From assembly GCF_900095735.1 (NCBI RefSeq), contig NZ_FNLO01000018.1:41678-96097 (forward strand): a stretch of DNA of 54,420 nucleotides. Direction: 5' to 3'. The notes under the pieces were generated by a model. That model saw nothing but the letters and a program-made list of their open reading frames with translations. It was not told where the DNA came from and ran no database searches. The position numbers and the translations under genes are program-made. Position 1 is the stretch's first letter. Each line of letters opens with the position of its first letter. Origin of the DNA: Chitinasiproducens palmae. GTDB taxonomy: Bacteria; Pseudomonadota; Gammaproteobacteria; Burkholderiales; Burkholderiaceae. Positions 1 through 8,062 of the stretch are shown here, one piece after another.

Positions 1-40
1 CTACAGCACTACAGCACTACAGCACTACAGCACTACAGCA
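1..40. repeat. 8-bp tandem repeat, five copies, cut by window start
   Basis: The unit CTACAGCA is repeated exactly five times from the first base, so the array probably continues to the left of the window. The following bases up to 168 hold no gene that I can support. This is a candidate variable-number repeat. Confidence 0.9.
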
Positions 41-168
41 ACGGCGTGGCGGGGTACGCCGGCAAGGGCGCCGCTCGACGCATGGCGCACCGATCCCATC
101 GGCCGAGCGTGGCCCGGCCGAGAACCACCGGTACCCGCCGTGCCGCTGGCAGGCGCCCGCCTGCCGGA

Positions 169-1119
169 CTATCCAATCGAGCACCAGACCCCGTCGCGCA
201 CCAGCGCGTCGGTCTCCTGTCTGACGATGCGATACAGCGCCTTCATCGCGAGCGTCGCCTCCTTCCGGGGCGAGAACGCGACGGACAACACGCCGGGCAG
301 GGCAGGCTCGACGATCGGGCGGGCCCGCAGCGCGCCGCGCTCGATCCGGCGCCGTACCGCCGCGAACGGCGCGACGCTGACGCCCTGGCCGGCTTGCACC
401 AGGTCGAGAATCGCGACCATCGCATCGATCTCGAAAGCAAGATTCACGGTGAGCGCCTGCGCGTTGGCGGCATCGTCGACCAGGGTGCGCAGCCCGTGCG
501 GCCGTGCCGGCAGGATCCATGGCAGGTGCGCGGCCTCGGCGAAACGAATCGGCGTCATCGCGCTCGCGGGCGTGTCCGCAGGTATGTCCGCAAACGCGGC
601 CGAGCCGGGCGGGCCGACCAGCAGCAGCTCGTCCGAGAGCAGGGGCTCGATGCTCACCGTACTGTGCGGCGCGGCGTTGTACAGCACGCCGATGTCCAAT
701 TGTCCGCTCAGCAACCACTCCAGCATGTAGCCGCTCAGTCCCTCGCGCAGCCGCAGACGAACGTCCGGAAACTCCGCGCGGAAGCGTCGCACCAGCGGTA
801 CCAGAAGGAAGTCGCCGAGCATCGGTGGAATGCCCATCGTGACGGTTCCGCCGGGCACCGTGCGCAGCGCCTGCATGCGGTTCACCGCAGCATCGCTGCG
901 TTCGAGGATCTCGCTGGCGTGCGCGAGGAACGCCTGGCCCGCTTCGGTGAGCGACATGCCGTGCCCGTGCCGGTACAGCAGCGGTGGTCCCAGTTCCTGC
1001 TCCAGAACCTGGATGTGACGCGTCAGCATCGACTGGCTGACGCCGAGGATCGCGGCCGCCCGCGACAGGCTGCCCTCACGGGCCACCACCTTGAAGTATT
1101 TGAGCTGTTTCAACTCCAC
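169..1119 (-). CDS. LysR family transcriptional regulator
   Basis: A 316-residue LysR-type regulator. The N-terminal winged helix-turn-helix is clear (LKQLKYFKVVAREGSLSRAA, then LGVSQSMLTRHIQVLEQELG), and the rest is the periplasmic-binding-like effector domain. I chose the GTG at 1119 because GGAGA lies just upstream and because the longer in-frame ATG at 1209 would add about 30 residues not typical of the family. It is divergent from the AtuA-like operon at 1293 and shares a 173-bp intergenic region with it that contains a strong dyad (1206-1228). It is therefore the likely regulator of that operon and of itself. The effector is unknown. Confidence 0.9.
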   Translation of the reverse strand: MELKQLKYFKVVAREGSLSRAAAILGVSQSMLTRHIQVLEQELGPPLLYRHGHGMSLTEAGQAFLAHASEILERSDAAVNRMQALRTVPGGTVTMGIPPMLGDFLLVPLVRRFRAEFPDVRLRLREGLSGYMLEWLLSGQLDIGVLYNAAPHSTVSIEPLLSDELLLVGPPGSAAFADIPADTPASAMTPIRFAEAAHLPWILPARPHGLRTLVDDAANAQALTVNLAFEIDAMVAILDLVQAGQGVSVAPFAAVRRRIERGALRARPIVEPALPGVLSVAFSPRKEATLAMKALYRIVRQETDALVRDGVWCSIG

Positions 1120-1205
1120 GTTGACGTCTCCTGGTCTCGTGTCCGGCGCTTCATCGAGCACCTTTGGTATAGGCATCCGCAAGCCGCCCCGCGCATGGTT
1201 TCCAG

Positions 1206-1228
1206 GCATGCATAACAGGTATGCGTGC
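1206..1228. promoter_or_regulatory. candidate LysR operator (dyad)
   Basis: The interrupted palindrome GCATGCATA - 5 bp - TATGCGTGC matches at 8 of 9 arm positions. It lies in the divergent promoter region between the LysR gene (start 1119) and the AtuA-like gene (start 1293). The inner ATA-N5-TAT fits the general LysR-type T-N11-A style of site. Assignment to this LysR protein is inference. Confidence 0.5.
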
Positions 1229-1292
1229 GCTTGCCGCCGCGCCTGACTAGGCTACGTATCGCAAGCAGAAAGAACCACGGAGACGACATTGC

Positions 1293-2705
1293 ATGGAAGA
1301 ACTCAGGCTGCTTAGCACGACCGCGATACTGGGCTACGGTTTCGCGCAGGAAGCGTTCGAGGCCGGCCTCGAACGCCGTCCGCACCTGATCGGCGCCGAC
1401 GGCGGCAGCTCCGATCCGGGGCCGTACTATCTCGCGGCGGGCGAATCGTTCACCTCTCGCATGGCCACCAAACGGGATCTCAGGCTGATGCTGACCGCTG
1501 CCGTACCGCGTGGCATCCCGGTGATCGTCAGCACCTGCGGTGGCGCGGGTGGCGCGCCACATCTGCAGATGATGGTCGAACTCACGAAGGAAATCGCGCG
1601 CGAGGCGAGTCTTGCATTCAAGCTGGCGGTGATCAACTCGGAGTTGTCGAAGGATGTGCTGATCGAGCACGTCGAAGCCGGCAAGGTGCGACCGCTGTAC
1701 GGGCTGCCGCAGATGACACCGGCGATGGTCGAGCAGGCCGTGCGGGTGGTCGGCGCGATGGGGCCCGAGCCATACATCGCCGCGCTCGACGCGGGCGCGC
1801 AGGTGATCCTGTCCGGACGCAGCACGGATCCCGCACCGTGGGCCGCGGCGGCGATCCGAGCAGGCTTTCCGCCGGAGCTGGGCTGGTACGCGGGCAAGAT
1901 GCTCGAATGTGGCGCCGAACCCGCGCTGCCGAAGCGCGAGGGCTGCCTGCTCGCGACGCTGCGCGACGACCACGTCGAGCTCGAGCCGATGCATCCGGAG
2001 CAACGCTGCACGCCCCGCTCGGTCGCCTATTTCGCGCTGCACGAGAACAGCAGCCCGATCCATCATCACGAGCCGGGCGGCATGCTCGACACCTCCGCTT
2101 GTACCTTCGAAGCAGTCAGCGAACGCGCGGTGCGCGTTGCCGGCATGCGCTGGCAGCCCGCGCCGTACACCGTGAAGCTGGAAGGCGTGGCGGCGCGGGG
2201 CCATCGCGTCGTGACGCTTTGCGCGACCCGCGACCCAGTGCTGCAAGCCGGCATGGACGCCTACCTCGTGCGCGCCAGGGAGATCGTCGCGGAGAAGGCG
2301 GCGGCCTTCGGTGCGCCGGCCGAGACCTACACGCTGGGCTTCCGTGTGTACGGCCAGAACGGCGTGATGGCCGAGCGTGAACCCATGCCAAGCGGGCAGC
2401 GGCACCCGCACGAGACGGCCATCGTCGCCGAGGTCGTCGCGCGCGACCGTGACACGGCAAAGGCCGTGCTGGCGATCGCCCGCACGACGCTGCTGCACGC
2501 GGAGTTTCCCGGGCGCCTGTGCAAGGAAGGCAATATGGCGATCCCGTTTTCGCCGTCCGATCTCGACCTCGGGCAGGTTTATCACTTCTCGATTTGCCAC
2601 CTGATCGAACCGGCGCACGCGCTCTCGCTTTTCCCGATCCAGTACGAAGACATCGGAGGTCTCCATGCCAGCCATCAAGGACATCGCGAGCGTGTGCCGC
2701 AGTAA
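1293..2705 (+). CDS. AtuA family (acyclic terpene utilization-like, DUF1446) protein, module A
   Basis: A 470-residue protein of the AtuA/DUF1446 family. The N-terminus (ELRLLSTTAILGYGF and GADGGSSDPGPYYLAAG) is the typical start of these proteins and aligns with the paralogue at 11049. The catalytic activity of the family is not settled. Its founding member belongs to a Pseudomonas terpene-utilisation cluster, but that substrate should not be transferred here. The ATG at 1293 has GGAGAC upstream. It opens a tight six-gene operon. Its 3' end overlaps the DUF4387 gene by 41 bp, so the last residues (from about 458) are an overlap-derived tail that the paralogue lacks. Confidence 0.87.
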   Translation: MEELRLLSTTAILGYGFAQEAFEAGLERRPHLIGADGGSSDPGPYYLAAGESFTSRMATKRDLRLMLTAAVPRGIPVIVSTCGGAGGAPHLQMMVELTKEIAREASLAFKLAVINSELSKDVLIEHVEAGKVRPLYGLPQMTPAMVEQAVRVVGAMGPEPYIAALDAGAQVILSGRSTDPAPWAAAAIRAGFPPELGWYAGKMLECGAEPALPKREGCLLATLRDDHVELEPMHPEQRCTPRSVAYFALHENSSPIHHHEPGGMLDTSACTFEAVSERAVRVAGMRWQPAPYTVKLEGVAARGHRVVTLCATRDPVLQAGMDAYLVRAREIVAEKAAAFGAPAETYTLGFRVYGQNGVMAEREPMPSGQRHPHETAIVAEVVARDRDTAKAVLAIARTTLLHAEFPGRLCKEGNMAIPFSPSDLDLGQVYHFSICHLIEPAHALSLFPIQYEDIGGLHASHQGHRERVPQ

Positions 2706-2994
2706 GAATGCGGGCCCGTTCATGGTCACACTCGACATTGTTTTCGAGACCGACGACCTGTTCGATCGCGTCGCCGCGACCGGCGTGCTGACCCGCGAGC
2801 GCTTTGCCACGCTGTACCAGGTTCGTCCGGAACAGGTGCAGCTCACGCCATATCGCGCTGCGCGCGCGTTCAAGGCGACGCTGCCGCGGCTGGTGTCTTC
2901 CGGCGATGTCGGCGATACCGACGTGTACGGCTCACAGCAGCACGCCCCGATGCTCGACCTCGAGATACCGATCGACATGGAGCGTGCGCGATGA
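2665..2994 (+). CDS. DUF4387 domain protein, module A
   Basis: A 109-residue small protein of the DUF4387 family. The segment VCRSKNAGPFMVTLDIVF and the C-terminal SQQHAPMLDLEIPI match the paralogue at 12413 (VVRSKNSGPFEITFDVIF, AQQHAPLLDVAIPE). In both modules the gene directly follows and overlaps an AtuA-like gene, which suggests that the two proteins form one functional unit; that is inference. The start at 2665 has GGAGG close upstream and lies 41 bp inside the AtuA-like gene. The stop overlaps the next start (ATGA). The biochemical role is unknown. Confidence 0.85.
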   Translation: MPAIKDIASVCRSKNAGPFMVTLDIVFETDDLFDRVAATGVLTRERFATLYQVRPEQVQLTPYRAARAFKATLPRLVSSGDVGDTDVYGSQQHAPMLDLEIPIDMERAR

Positions 2995-3551
2995 ATGCGG
3001 TCGAGATGTCGATGCATGCGCCAGCGGCGGCGGAGGATGCGGCGCTGGCGATGCAGGCTTCGTTCAAACAGGCGATGCGCCGGCTCGCGGGCGGCGTCGC
3101 GTTGCTTGCGACGGTGCACGACGGCGTGCGGCACGGCATGACGGTCACGGCCGTGTCCTCGCTGACGATGGAGCCGCCCGCGCTGCTGGTCTCGGTCAAT
3201 CGCAGCGCTTCGGCCTTTGCTGCCTTCGCGGCCAGCGCGCGCTTCAGCGTCAACCTGCTGGCCGAGGCACAGGCCGACTTGGCGAGCGCCTTCGCGCGCA
3301 AGCCGGACGGCGACGCGCGTTTCGCGAACGGTGCGTGGCGCACGGGTGTGCACGGCATGCCGGTCCTCGACGGCGCGTTGGCGTCGATCGTTTGCCGGGT
3401 GCACGACACGGTGACGTTCGGCACGCACGCGATCCTGATCGGCCGCGTCGAACAGTTGGCGGTTGGGCCACTGGCACTGGACGAGCCGCCGCGTGCGCCG
3501 CTGCTGTTTCTCAGCGGCCAGTTCGGCGCGTTCCGGCCCATGCCGCGCTAG
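2991..3551 (+). CDS. flavin reductase family protein (FMN-binding split barrel), module A
   Basis: A 186-residue NAD(P)H:FMN reductase-like protein. The features MRRLAGGVALLATV, HGMTVTAVSSLTMEPPALLV and ARFSVNLLAEAQ are the flavin-binding split-barrel signature of HpaC/NtaB/RutF-type reductases. Such proteins supply FMNH2 to a two-component monooxygenase, here most likely the LLM enzyme at 6079 or its paralogue at 12859. The start overlaps the DUF4387 stop by 4 bp, indicating translational coupling. A second flavin reductase is encoded at 9228-9737. Confidence 0.88.
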   Translation: MNAVEMSMHAPAAAEDAALAMQASFKQAMRRLAGGVALLATVHDGVRHGMTVTAVSSLTMEPPALLVSVNRSASAFAAFAASARFSVNLLAEAQADLASAFARKPDGDARFANGAWRTGVHGMPVLDGALASIVCRVHDTVTFGTHAILIGRVEQLAVGPLALDEPPRAPLLFLSGQFGAFRPMPR

Positions 3552-3563
3552 GGAGGCTTCGCG

Positions 3564-4628
3564 ATGTTCGATCCGAATTACGAACGCAGCAATTTTCCGC
3601 GCGTCCGCCCGGCGTGGCTCGCGCTGTCGGAGGAGTCCGCGCTGGAGCCGGAACTCGCAGTGATCGACCCGCACCACCACCTGTGGGACGTCGAATCGGC
3701 ACGCTATCGCGCCGCCGATCTCGTCGCCGATGCGGCGGCCGGGCATCGCGTGCTCGCAACCGTCTTCGTCGAATGCAAGGCGCATTTCGACGCGACGGCG
3801 CCCGCCGCCTTCCAGCCGGTGGGCGAGACACGTTTCGCGGTCGAGGAGGGGCGCATTGCCGCTGCATGCCGTGGCGGGCATGACGGACTGGTCAAGGGCA
3901 TCGTCGCCTACGGCGACCCCGACGCGCCGCATGCGCGCGAGGTGCTCGCGGCACACGCGGCGGCGGGGCAGGGACGCCTCCGCGGCGTGCGCGTGCGCGC
4001 GGCGTGGCACGCTGATCCGACGTTCAGCGCGCCGGCCGATGGTCCGACCGAGGCGACGATACGCTCGGCCGCGCTGGATCGCTACTGCGAACTGCTGACC
4101 GAACTCGGCCTGGTGCTGGACCTGTGGGTCTATCACACGCAACTCGACGACGCGGCGGCGCTGGCTGCGCGTCATCCGGGGCTGCGCATCGTGCTGGATC
4201 ACTGCGGCGGCCCGCTCGGCATCGGCCCCTATCGCACGCAGCATGCACAGGTGCGCGCGGCGTGGTCGACGGCGCTTGCCCGGGTCGCCGCCGAACCCAA
4301 TGTGGTGGTGAAGATCGGTGGTCTGGCGATGCCGCGCACCGGTCTCGGGTTTGCCGACCAACCGTCGCCGCCGACGGGCGCCGCGCTGGCCGAGCGCTGG
4401 CTGCCCTATGTGCGGACCTGTATCGACCTGTTCGGCCCGCAGCGGTGCATGTTCGAAAGCAATTTCCCGGTGGATAAGGGCAGCGCCAGCTACGTGGCTG
4501 TCTGGAACGCATTCAAGCTCAGCTGCGCCGGCGATCCGGCCGACGACCGCCGCGCGATGCTGGCGGGTACCGCACAACGCATCTATGCACTCGACGTGAC
4601 GGGGCCGGGGGAGGTTGCAGTGTCCTAG
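3564..4628 (+). CDS. amidohydrolase 2 family (metal-dependent TIM-barrel hydrolase)
   Basis: A 354-residue amidohydrolase-2 (PF04909-type) protein. The metal-binding opening motif IDPHHHLWDVE is at about residues 33-43. Later barrel motifs are LRIVLDHCGGP and MFESNFPVDKG, the latter providing the usual C-terminal aspartate. Relatives hydrolyse lactones such as 2-pyrone-4,6-dicarboxylate, or decarboxylate aromatic acids, so it may open a ring or lactone produced by the monooxygenase. The gene starts 12 bp after the flavin reductase within the module A operon. Substrate unknown. Confidence 0.85.
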   Translation: MFDPNYERSNFPRVRPAWLALSEESALEPELAVIDPHHHLWDVESARYRAADLVADAAAGHRVLATVFVECKAHFDATAPAAFQPVGETRFAVEEGRIAAACRGGHDGLVKGIVAYGDPDAPHAREVLAAHAAAGQGRLRGVRVRAAWHADPTFSAPADGPTEATIRSAALDRYCELLTELGLVLDLWVYHTQLDDAAALAARHPGLRIVLDHCGGPLGIGPYRTQHAQVRAAWSTALARVAAEPNVVVKIGGLAMPRTGLGFADQPSPPTGAALAERWLPYVRTCIDLFGPQRCMFESNFPVDKGSASYVAVWNAFKLSCAGDPADDRRAMLAGTAQRIYALDVTGPGEVAVS

Positions 4629-4706
4629 CAGGCCCGACGAGCCATCCGGCAAGGCGCGAGCAAAAGGGATCACCCCACCGGCGCCCGGATCCAATGGAGG
4701 AGACAA

Positions 4707-6002
4707 GTGAAGAATCGACGCATATTCATCTATGTGTTTCTGTTTTCGCTCACCAGCATCAACTACATTGATCGCGTCGCGCTTTCGGTTGCGGCACAAC
4801 CGATCGCGCACGAGTTCGGCATCGGCCCGATCCAGATGGGCTTCCTGTTGTCGTCGTTCATCTGGACCTACTTCGCGAGCCTGATCGTCTGGGGCCTGGC
4901 GCTGGACCGCTGGGGCACGCGCTATGTCAACGCCGCCGGCATGGCGATCTTCTCGCTGGCAACGGTGGCAACGGGTTTCGCGTGGAACTACGCGTCGATC
5001 CTGTGCACCCGGCTCGTAATGGGCGCCGGCGAGGCGTCGTCGTTTCCAGCCGGCGGCAAGGTCATCCGGGAATGGATGCCGGCCAGCGAACGCGGCGTGG
5101 CAGCCGCCACGCTGAACAGCGGTTCCTATGCGGGGCCGGCGATCGGGGCACTGCTGGTCGCGTTTGCGGTTCAGCTTTTCGGCTGGCGCACCGGCTTCAT
5201 GATCGTCGGCGGCTCGGGTGCGATCTGGCTTTTCTTCTGGCTGCGCTATTTTAGGAAACCGGAGGAAGCGGCCTTCATCGGCGACGACGAGCGTGCCTTC
5301 ATCCTGCGCGAGCGCAACGGCGGCCTGCCCGAGACGAACGCGGCGCCGACGCTGTCGATCGCCGACATGCTCCGGTCGAGCAGCGTGTGGGGCCTGCTGA
5401 TCACGCAAGGCTTCGGCTCCTACGCCCAGTTCCTGTTCCTCACGTGGCTGCCGAGCTATCTGCAGACCGAGCGGCATCTCGACATCGTCCGCAGCGGCTA
5501 CTTCACCGCGCTGCCCTATGCGCTGTCGGTGCTGCTGGCGCTGCTGATCGGCCGCGCCAGCGATCGCCTGCTCACCGCCGACGCCTGTCGCAACGGCGGG
5601 CGCCGGAACATGGTCGCGTTCTCGATGCTGCTGACCGCGGTTGTGCTCGTCACGCCGTTCGTCGAGGACATGTGGTTGATGGTGGCCGTGTTCACACTGT
5701 CGCTGACCGGCGCGCAAGCGGCGCTGGCAATGAACATCGCGTTGATCGGCGACCTGCTGCCGTCGTCCGCCGAGGCCGGCCGCGGCACCGGCTTGCTGAT
5801 CACGGGCGGCGCCTCGTTCGCGATGATCGCGCCGATCGCCACCGGCTATGTGGTCGCCCTCACGCACAGCTACAACAACGCGTTCTACATCGCCGGCGTG
5901 CTCGCGGTGGCGGGGGCGCTGGTCGCGCTGTTGATGACGCGCGCGCCGATCCATCGGCAAGCGGGGGCGGCGCACGCTCCCGGTGCGTCGATCGGCGTTT
6001 GA
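4707..6002 (+). CDS. MFS transporter (ACS-like, 12 TM)
   Basis: A 431-residue major facilitator. It begins RRIFIYVFLFSLTSINYIDRVALS, typical of the anion:cation symporter (hexuronate/phthalate) group, and has about 12 hydrophobic segments. The loop motif LALDRWGTRYV corresponds to the MFS signature after TM2. The start is GTG at 4707 with a very good GGAGGAGA site. It lies between the amidohydrolase and the LLM monooxygenase in the module A operon and probably imports the pathway substrate, likely an organic anion. The precise ligand cannot be read from the sequence. Confidence 0.88.
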   Translation: MKNRRIFIYVFLFSLTSINYIDRVALSVAAQPIAHEFGIGPIQMGFLLSSFIWTYFASLIVWGLALDRWGTRYVNAAGMAIFSLATVATGFAWNYASILCTRLVMGAGEASSFPAGGKVIREWMPASERGVAAATLNSGSYAGPAIGALLVAFAVQLFGWRTGFMIVGGSGAIWLFFWLRYFRKPEEAAFIGDDERAFILRERNGGLPETNAAPTLSIADMLRSSSVWGLLITQGFGSYAQFLFLTWLPSYLQTERHLDIVRSGYFTALPYALSVLLALLIGRASDRLLTADACRNGGRRNMVAFSMLLTAVVLVTPFVEDMWLMVAVFTLSLTGAQAALAMNIALIGDLLPSSAEAGRGTGLLITGGASFAMIAPIATGYVVALTHSYNNAFYIAGVLAVAGALVALLMTRAPIHRQAGAAHAPGASIGV

Positions 6003-6078
6003 GCCGCTTGCGCCGCATCGAAACACCCACCACGACCGCCGGCCGTCCGGCCGCGCGGCGCGAACCTGGAGACCAACG

Positions 6079-7479
6079 ATGGCAAGCAAACCCGCCAGGC
6101 AAATGACGCTGATCGGCTTCCTGCAGGCACAGAACTGCTCCACCTATCCCGGCTCGTGGCGACACAGCGCCGCGATGCACGATTTCACGACGCCCGAGTA
6201 CTATCAGCGCATCGCGCGTACGCTGGAGGAGGGCAAGTTCCATCTGGCCTTCTTCGACGACCGCCTCGCGATGCCGGACATCTATGGCGACGACCACGCC
6301 GAAACCGTGGCGCACGGCGTGCGCGCGGTGAAGATGGACCTGATCTCGATCCTGACCGCGATGGGCATGGCGACGTCCCGTCTCGGGCTCGGCGCAACGT
6401 ATTCCACCACGTACTACGAGCCGTTCCACATTGCGCGCACCTTCGCGACGTTCGACCTGATGACCAGGGGGCGCGCCGCATGGAACGTGGTGACGTCGCT
6501 CAACGATTCCGAAGCGGCGAACTTCGGCCAGAGCGAACATCTCGAACATGATCTGCGCTATGACCGTGCCGACGAGTTCGTCGAGACGGTGATGGGCCAT
6601 TGGGACAGTTGGGCCGACGACGCGCTGATCCTCGACAAGGCCAGCGGCCGCTTCGCGGACCCCGACAAGGTGCGCCGCCTCGATCATCAGGGCCGCTTCT
6701 TCAAGTCGCGGGGACCGTTCACCGTGCCGCGCTCGCAGCAGGGGCATCCGGTGCTGATCCAGGCTGGGCAGAGCGGACGGGGCCGGACCTTTGCGTCGCG
6801 CTGGGCCGACCTGATCTTCGTCGTCTATCCGAATCTCGAGGTTGGCAAGAAGCAATACGCGGAAATGAAGCAGGCGCTCGCCGATGCGGGACGCGATCCG
6901 GACGACGTGAAGATCTCGACCGCGTGCTACACCATCGTCGCGACGTCCGACGAGATCGCGCAGCAGCAACGCGAGTACATCGACTCGCTGGCCAAGCCGA
7001 TCGATTCGCTCGCGCTGCTCTGCGAGGTGCTCAACACCGACTTCTCGACGCGCGGTTACGACGACCCGTTCAGCGACGCCGAGATGGCGGCAATCTCCGG
7101 CTGGACCGGGTTTCGTGACCGGGTGGTCACGCTGTCCGGCAAGCGCAATCCTTCGGTCAGGGACTTCGTCGACTTCTCGAAACGCGCGCGCATTCAGGAG
7201 TTTCCGGTTTTCTGCGGGACCCCGAAGACGGTTGCGGATCAGATGGAGCAGTGGTTCGTCGAGGGAGGCGTCGACGGGTTCGTGATCTCGCCGACGCATG
7301 TACCTGGCGCATACGAGGACTTCGTGCGGATGGTGGTGCCCGAACTGCAGCGACGGGGCCTGTTCCGCAAGGAATACCAGGGTGCGACGCTGCGCGAGAA
7401 TCTTGGCCTGGCCATTCCGAAGGCGGGCGACTGGCGCAAGCAGGCTTATCCGGGCGGCGCGCGCATTCGCGCGGCGTGA
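6079..7479 (+). CDS. LLM class flavin-dependent monooxygenase (NtaA/SnaA/DszA-like), module A
   Basis: A 466-residue bacterial-luciferase-like FMNH2-dependent monooxygenase of the NtaA/SnaA/DszA group. Features are LAFFDDRLAMPDIYGDD, AAWNVVTSLNDSEAANFG, GHPVLIQAGQSGRGR and the C-terminal GFVISPTHVPGAYEDF. I chose the ATG at 6079 because CTGGAGA lies in front and because it aligns with the paralogue at 12859; a longer open frame from 5983 reads into the transporter end. Family members cleave C-N or C-S bonds or N-hydroxylate using FMNH2 from a separate reductase, consistent with the two reductase genes nearby. By eye about four fifths of residues are shared with the module B copy, so the duplication looks fairly recent. 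Confidence 0.92.
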   Translation: MASKPARQMTLIGFLQAQNCSTYPGSWRHSAAMHDFTTPEYYQRIARTLEEGKFHLAFFDDRLAMPDIYGDDHAETVAHGVRAVKMDLISILTAMGMATSRLGLGATYSTTYYEPFHIARTFATFDLMTRGRAAWNVVTSLNDSEAANFGQSEHLEHDLRYDRADEFVETVMGHWDSWADDALILDKASGRFADPDKVRRLDHQGRFFKSRGPFTVPRSQQGHPVLIQAGQSGRGRTFASRWADLIFVVYPNLEVGKKQYAEMKQALADAGRDPDDVKISTACYTIVATSDEIAQQQREYIDSLAKPIDSLALLCEVLNTDFSTRGYDDPFSDAEMAAISGWTGFRDRVVTLSGKRNPSVRDFVDFSKRARIQEFPVFCGTPKTVADQMEQWFVEGGVDGFVISPTHVPGAYEDFVRMVVPELQRRGLFRKEYQGATLRENLGLAIPKAGDWRKQAYPGGARIRAA

Positions 7480-7597
7480 GCGGCGAGCCCCGCCCGCGCG
7501 GCACGCCGGAAGCCAAGGTGCGGCGCGGCCACGCGGTTCCGGCAAGGAACGTGCGCGGACGAGCCGACGTTGCGCGGGCGCGGGGCAATGCACGTTT

Positions 7598-8062
7598 TCA
7601 TGCCGCGGCGTGCGCCGCGAGCGTCGCTACGCAGGCATCGGCGACTTCCCGGCCCTTGACTGCCATGTGGTTCGAGAAGAAGCCAATGTGCTCCGCGCCG
7701 CCGTGGAACTGATGCGGCGTCAGGACGGCCGAGAAGACCGGCGTGAGCGTCTCGAGTTGTACCTGCATCAGACCGCTGATCACGGCCTGCGCGACGAATT
7801 CATGACGATAGATGCCGCCATCGACGACCAGGCCGGCGGCGATGATCGCGTCGTGTGCGCCGCATCGAGCGATTCGCTTCGCAAGCAGCGGTAGTTCGAA
7901 GGCGCCGGGCACCTCGTGGCAAGCGACCGCCGTGGGGTCGATGCCGGCGGCGGCGAGCTGGTGCAGAAAGGCGTCACGGCAGCGATCGACCAGGTCGCGA
8001 TGCCAGCATGACTGGATAAAGGCAATGCGGGGCCGGTCCGCTGGCGCGTCGATGCGCATCAC
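7598..8062 (-). CDS. ribH2: 6,7-dimethyl-8-ribityllumazine synthase, RibH2-like
   Basis: A 154-residue lumazine synthase that condenses 5-amino-6-ribitylaminouracil with dihydroxybutanone phosphate in riboflavin synthesis. Signature pieces are VPGAFELPLLAKRIA, VVDGGIYRHEFVAQAVISG (with the catalytic-loop His) and QVQLETLTPVFSAVLTPHQF. The opening IAFIQSCWHRDLVD and the VDGGIYRHEFV form resemble the second-type RibH2 of Brucella/Mesorhizobium more than housekeeping RibH (recalled, not searched). It is last in the operon with a flavin reductase and an iron-type alcohol dehydrogenase (4-bp overlap), which suggests a local boost of flavin supply for the flavoenzymes here. Either of the two adjacent ATGs could be the start. 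Confidence 0.88.
   Translation of the reverse strand: MMRIDAPADRPRIAFIQSCWHRDLVDRCRDAFLHQLAAAGIDPTAVACHEVPGAFELPLLAKRIARCGAHDAIIAAGLVVDGGIYRHEFVAQAVISGLMQVQLETLTPVFSAVLTPHQFHGGAEHIGFFSNHMAVKGREVADACVATLAAHAAA

Noticed and set aside
1110-6143. 1677-codon minus-strand ORF opposite module A
   Set aside because: It is antisense to five well-supported genes, is Arg/Ala/His-rich without domains, and arises from strong third-position GC bias.
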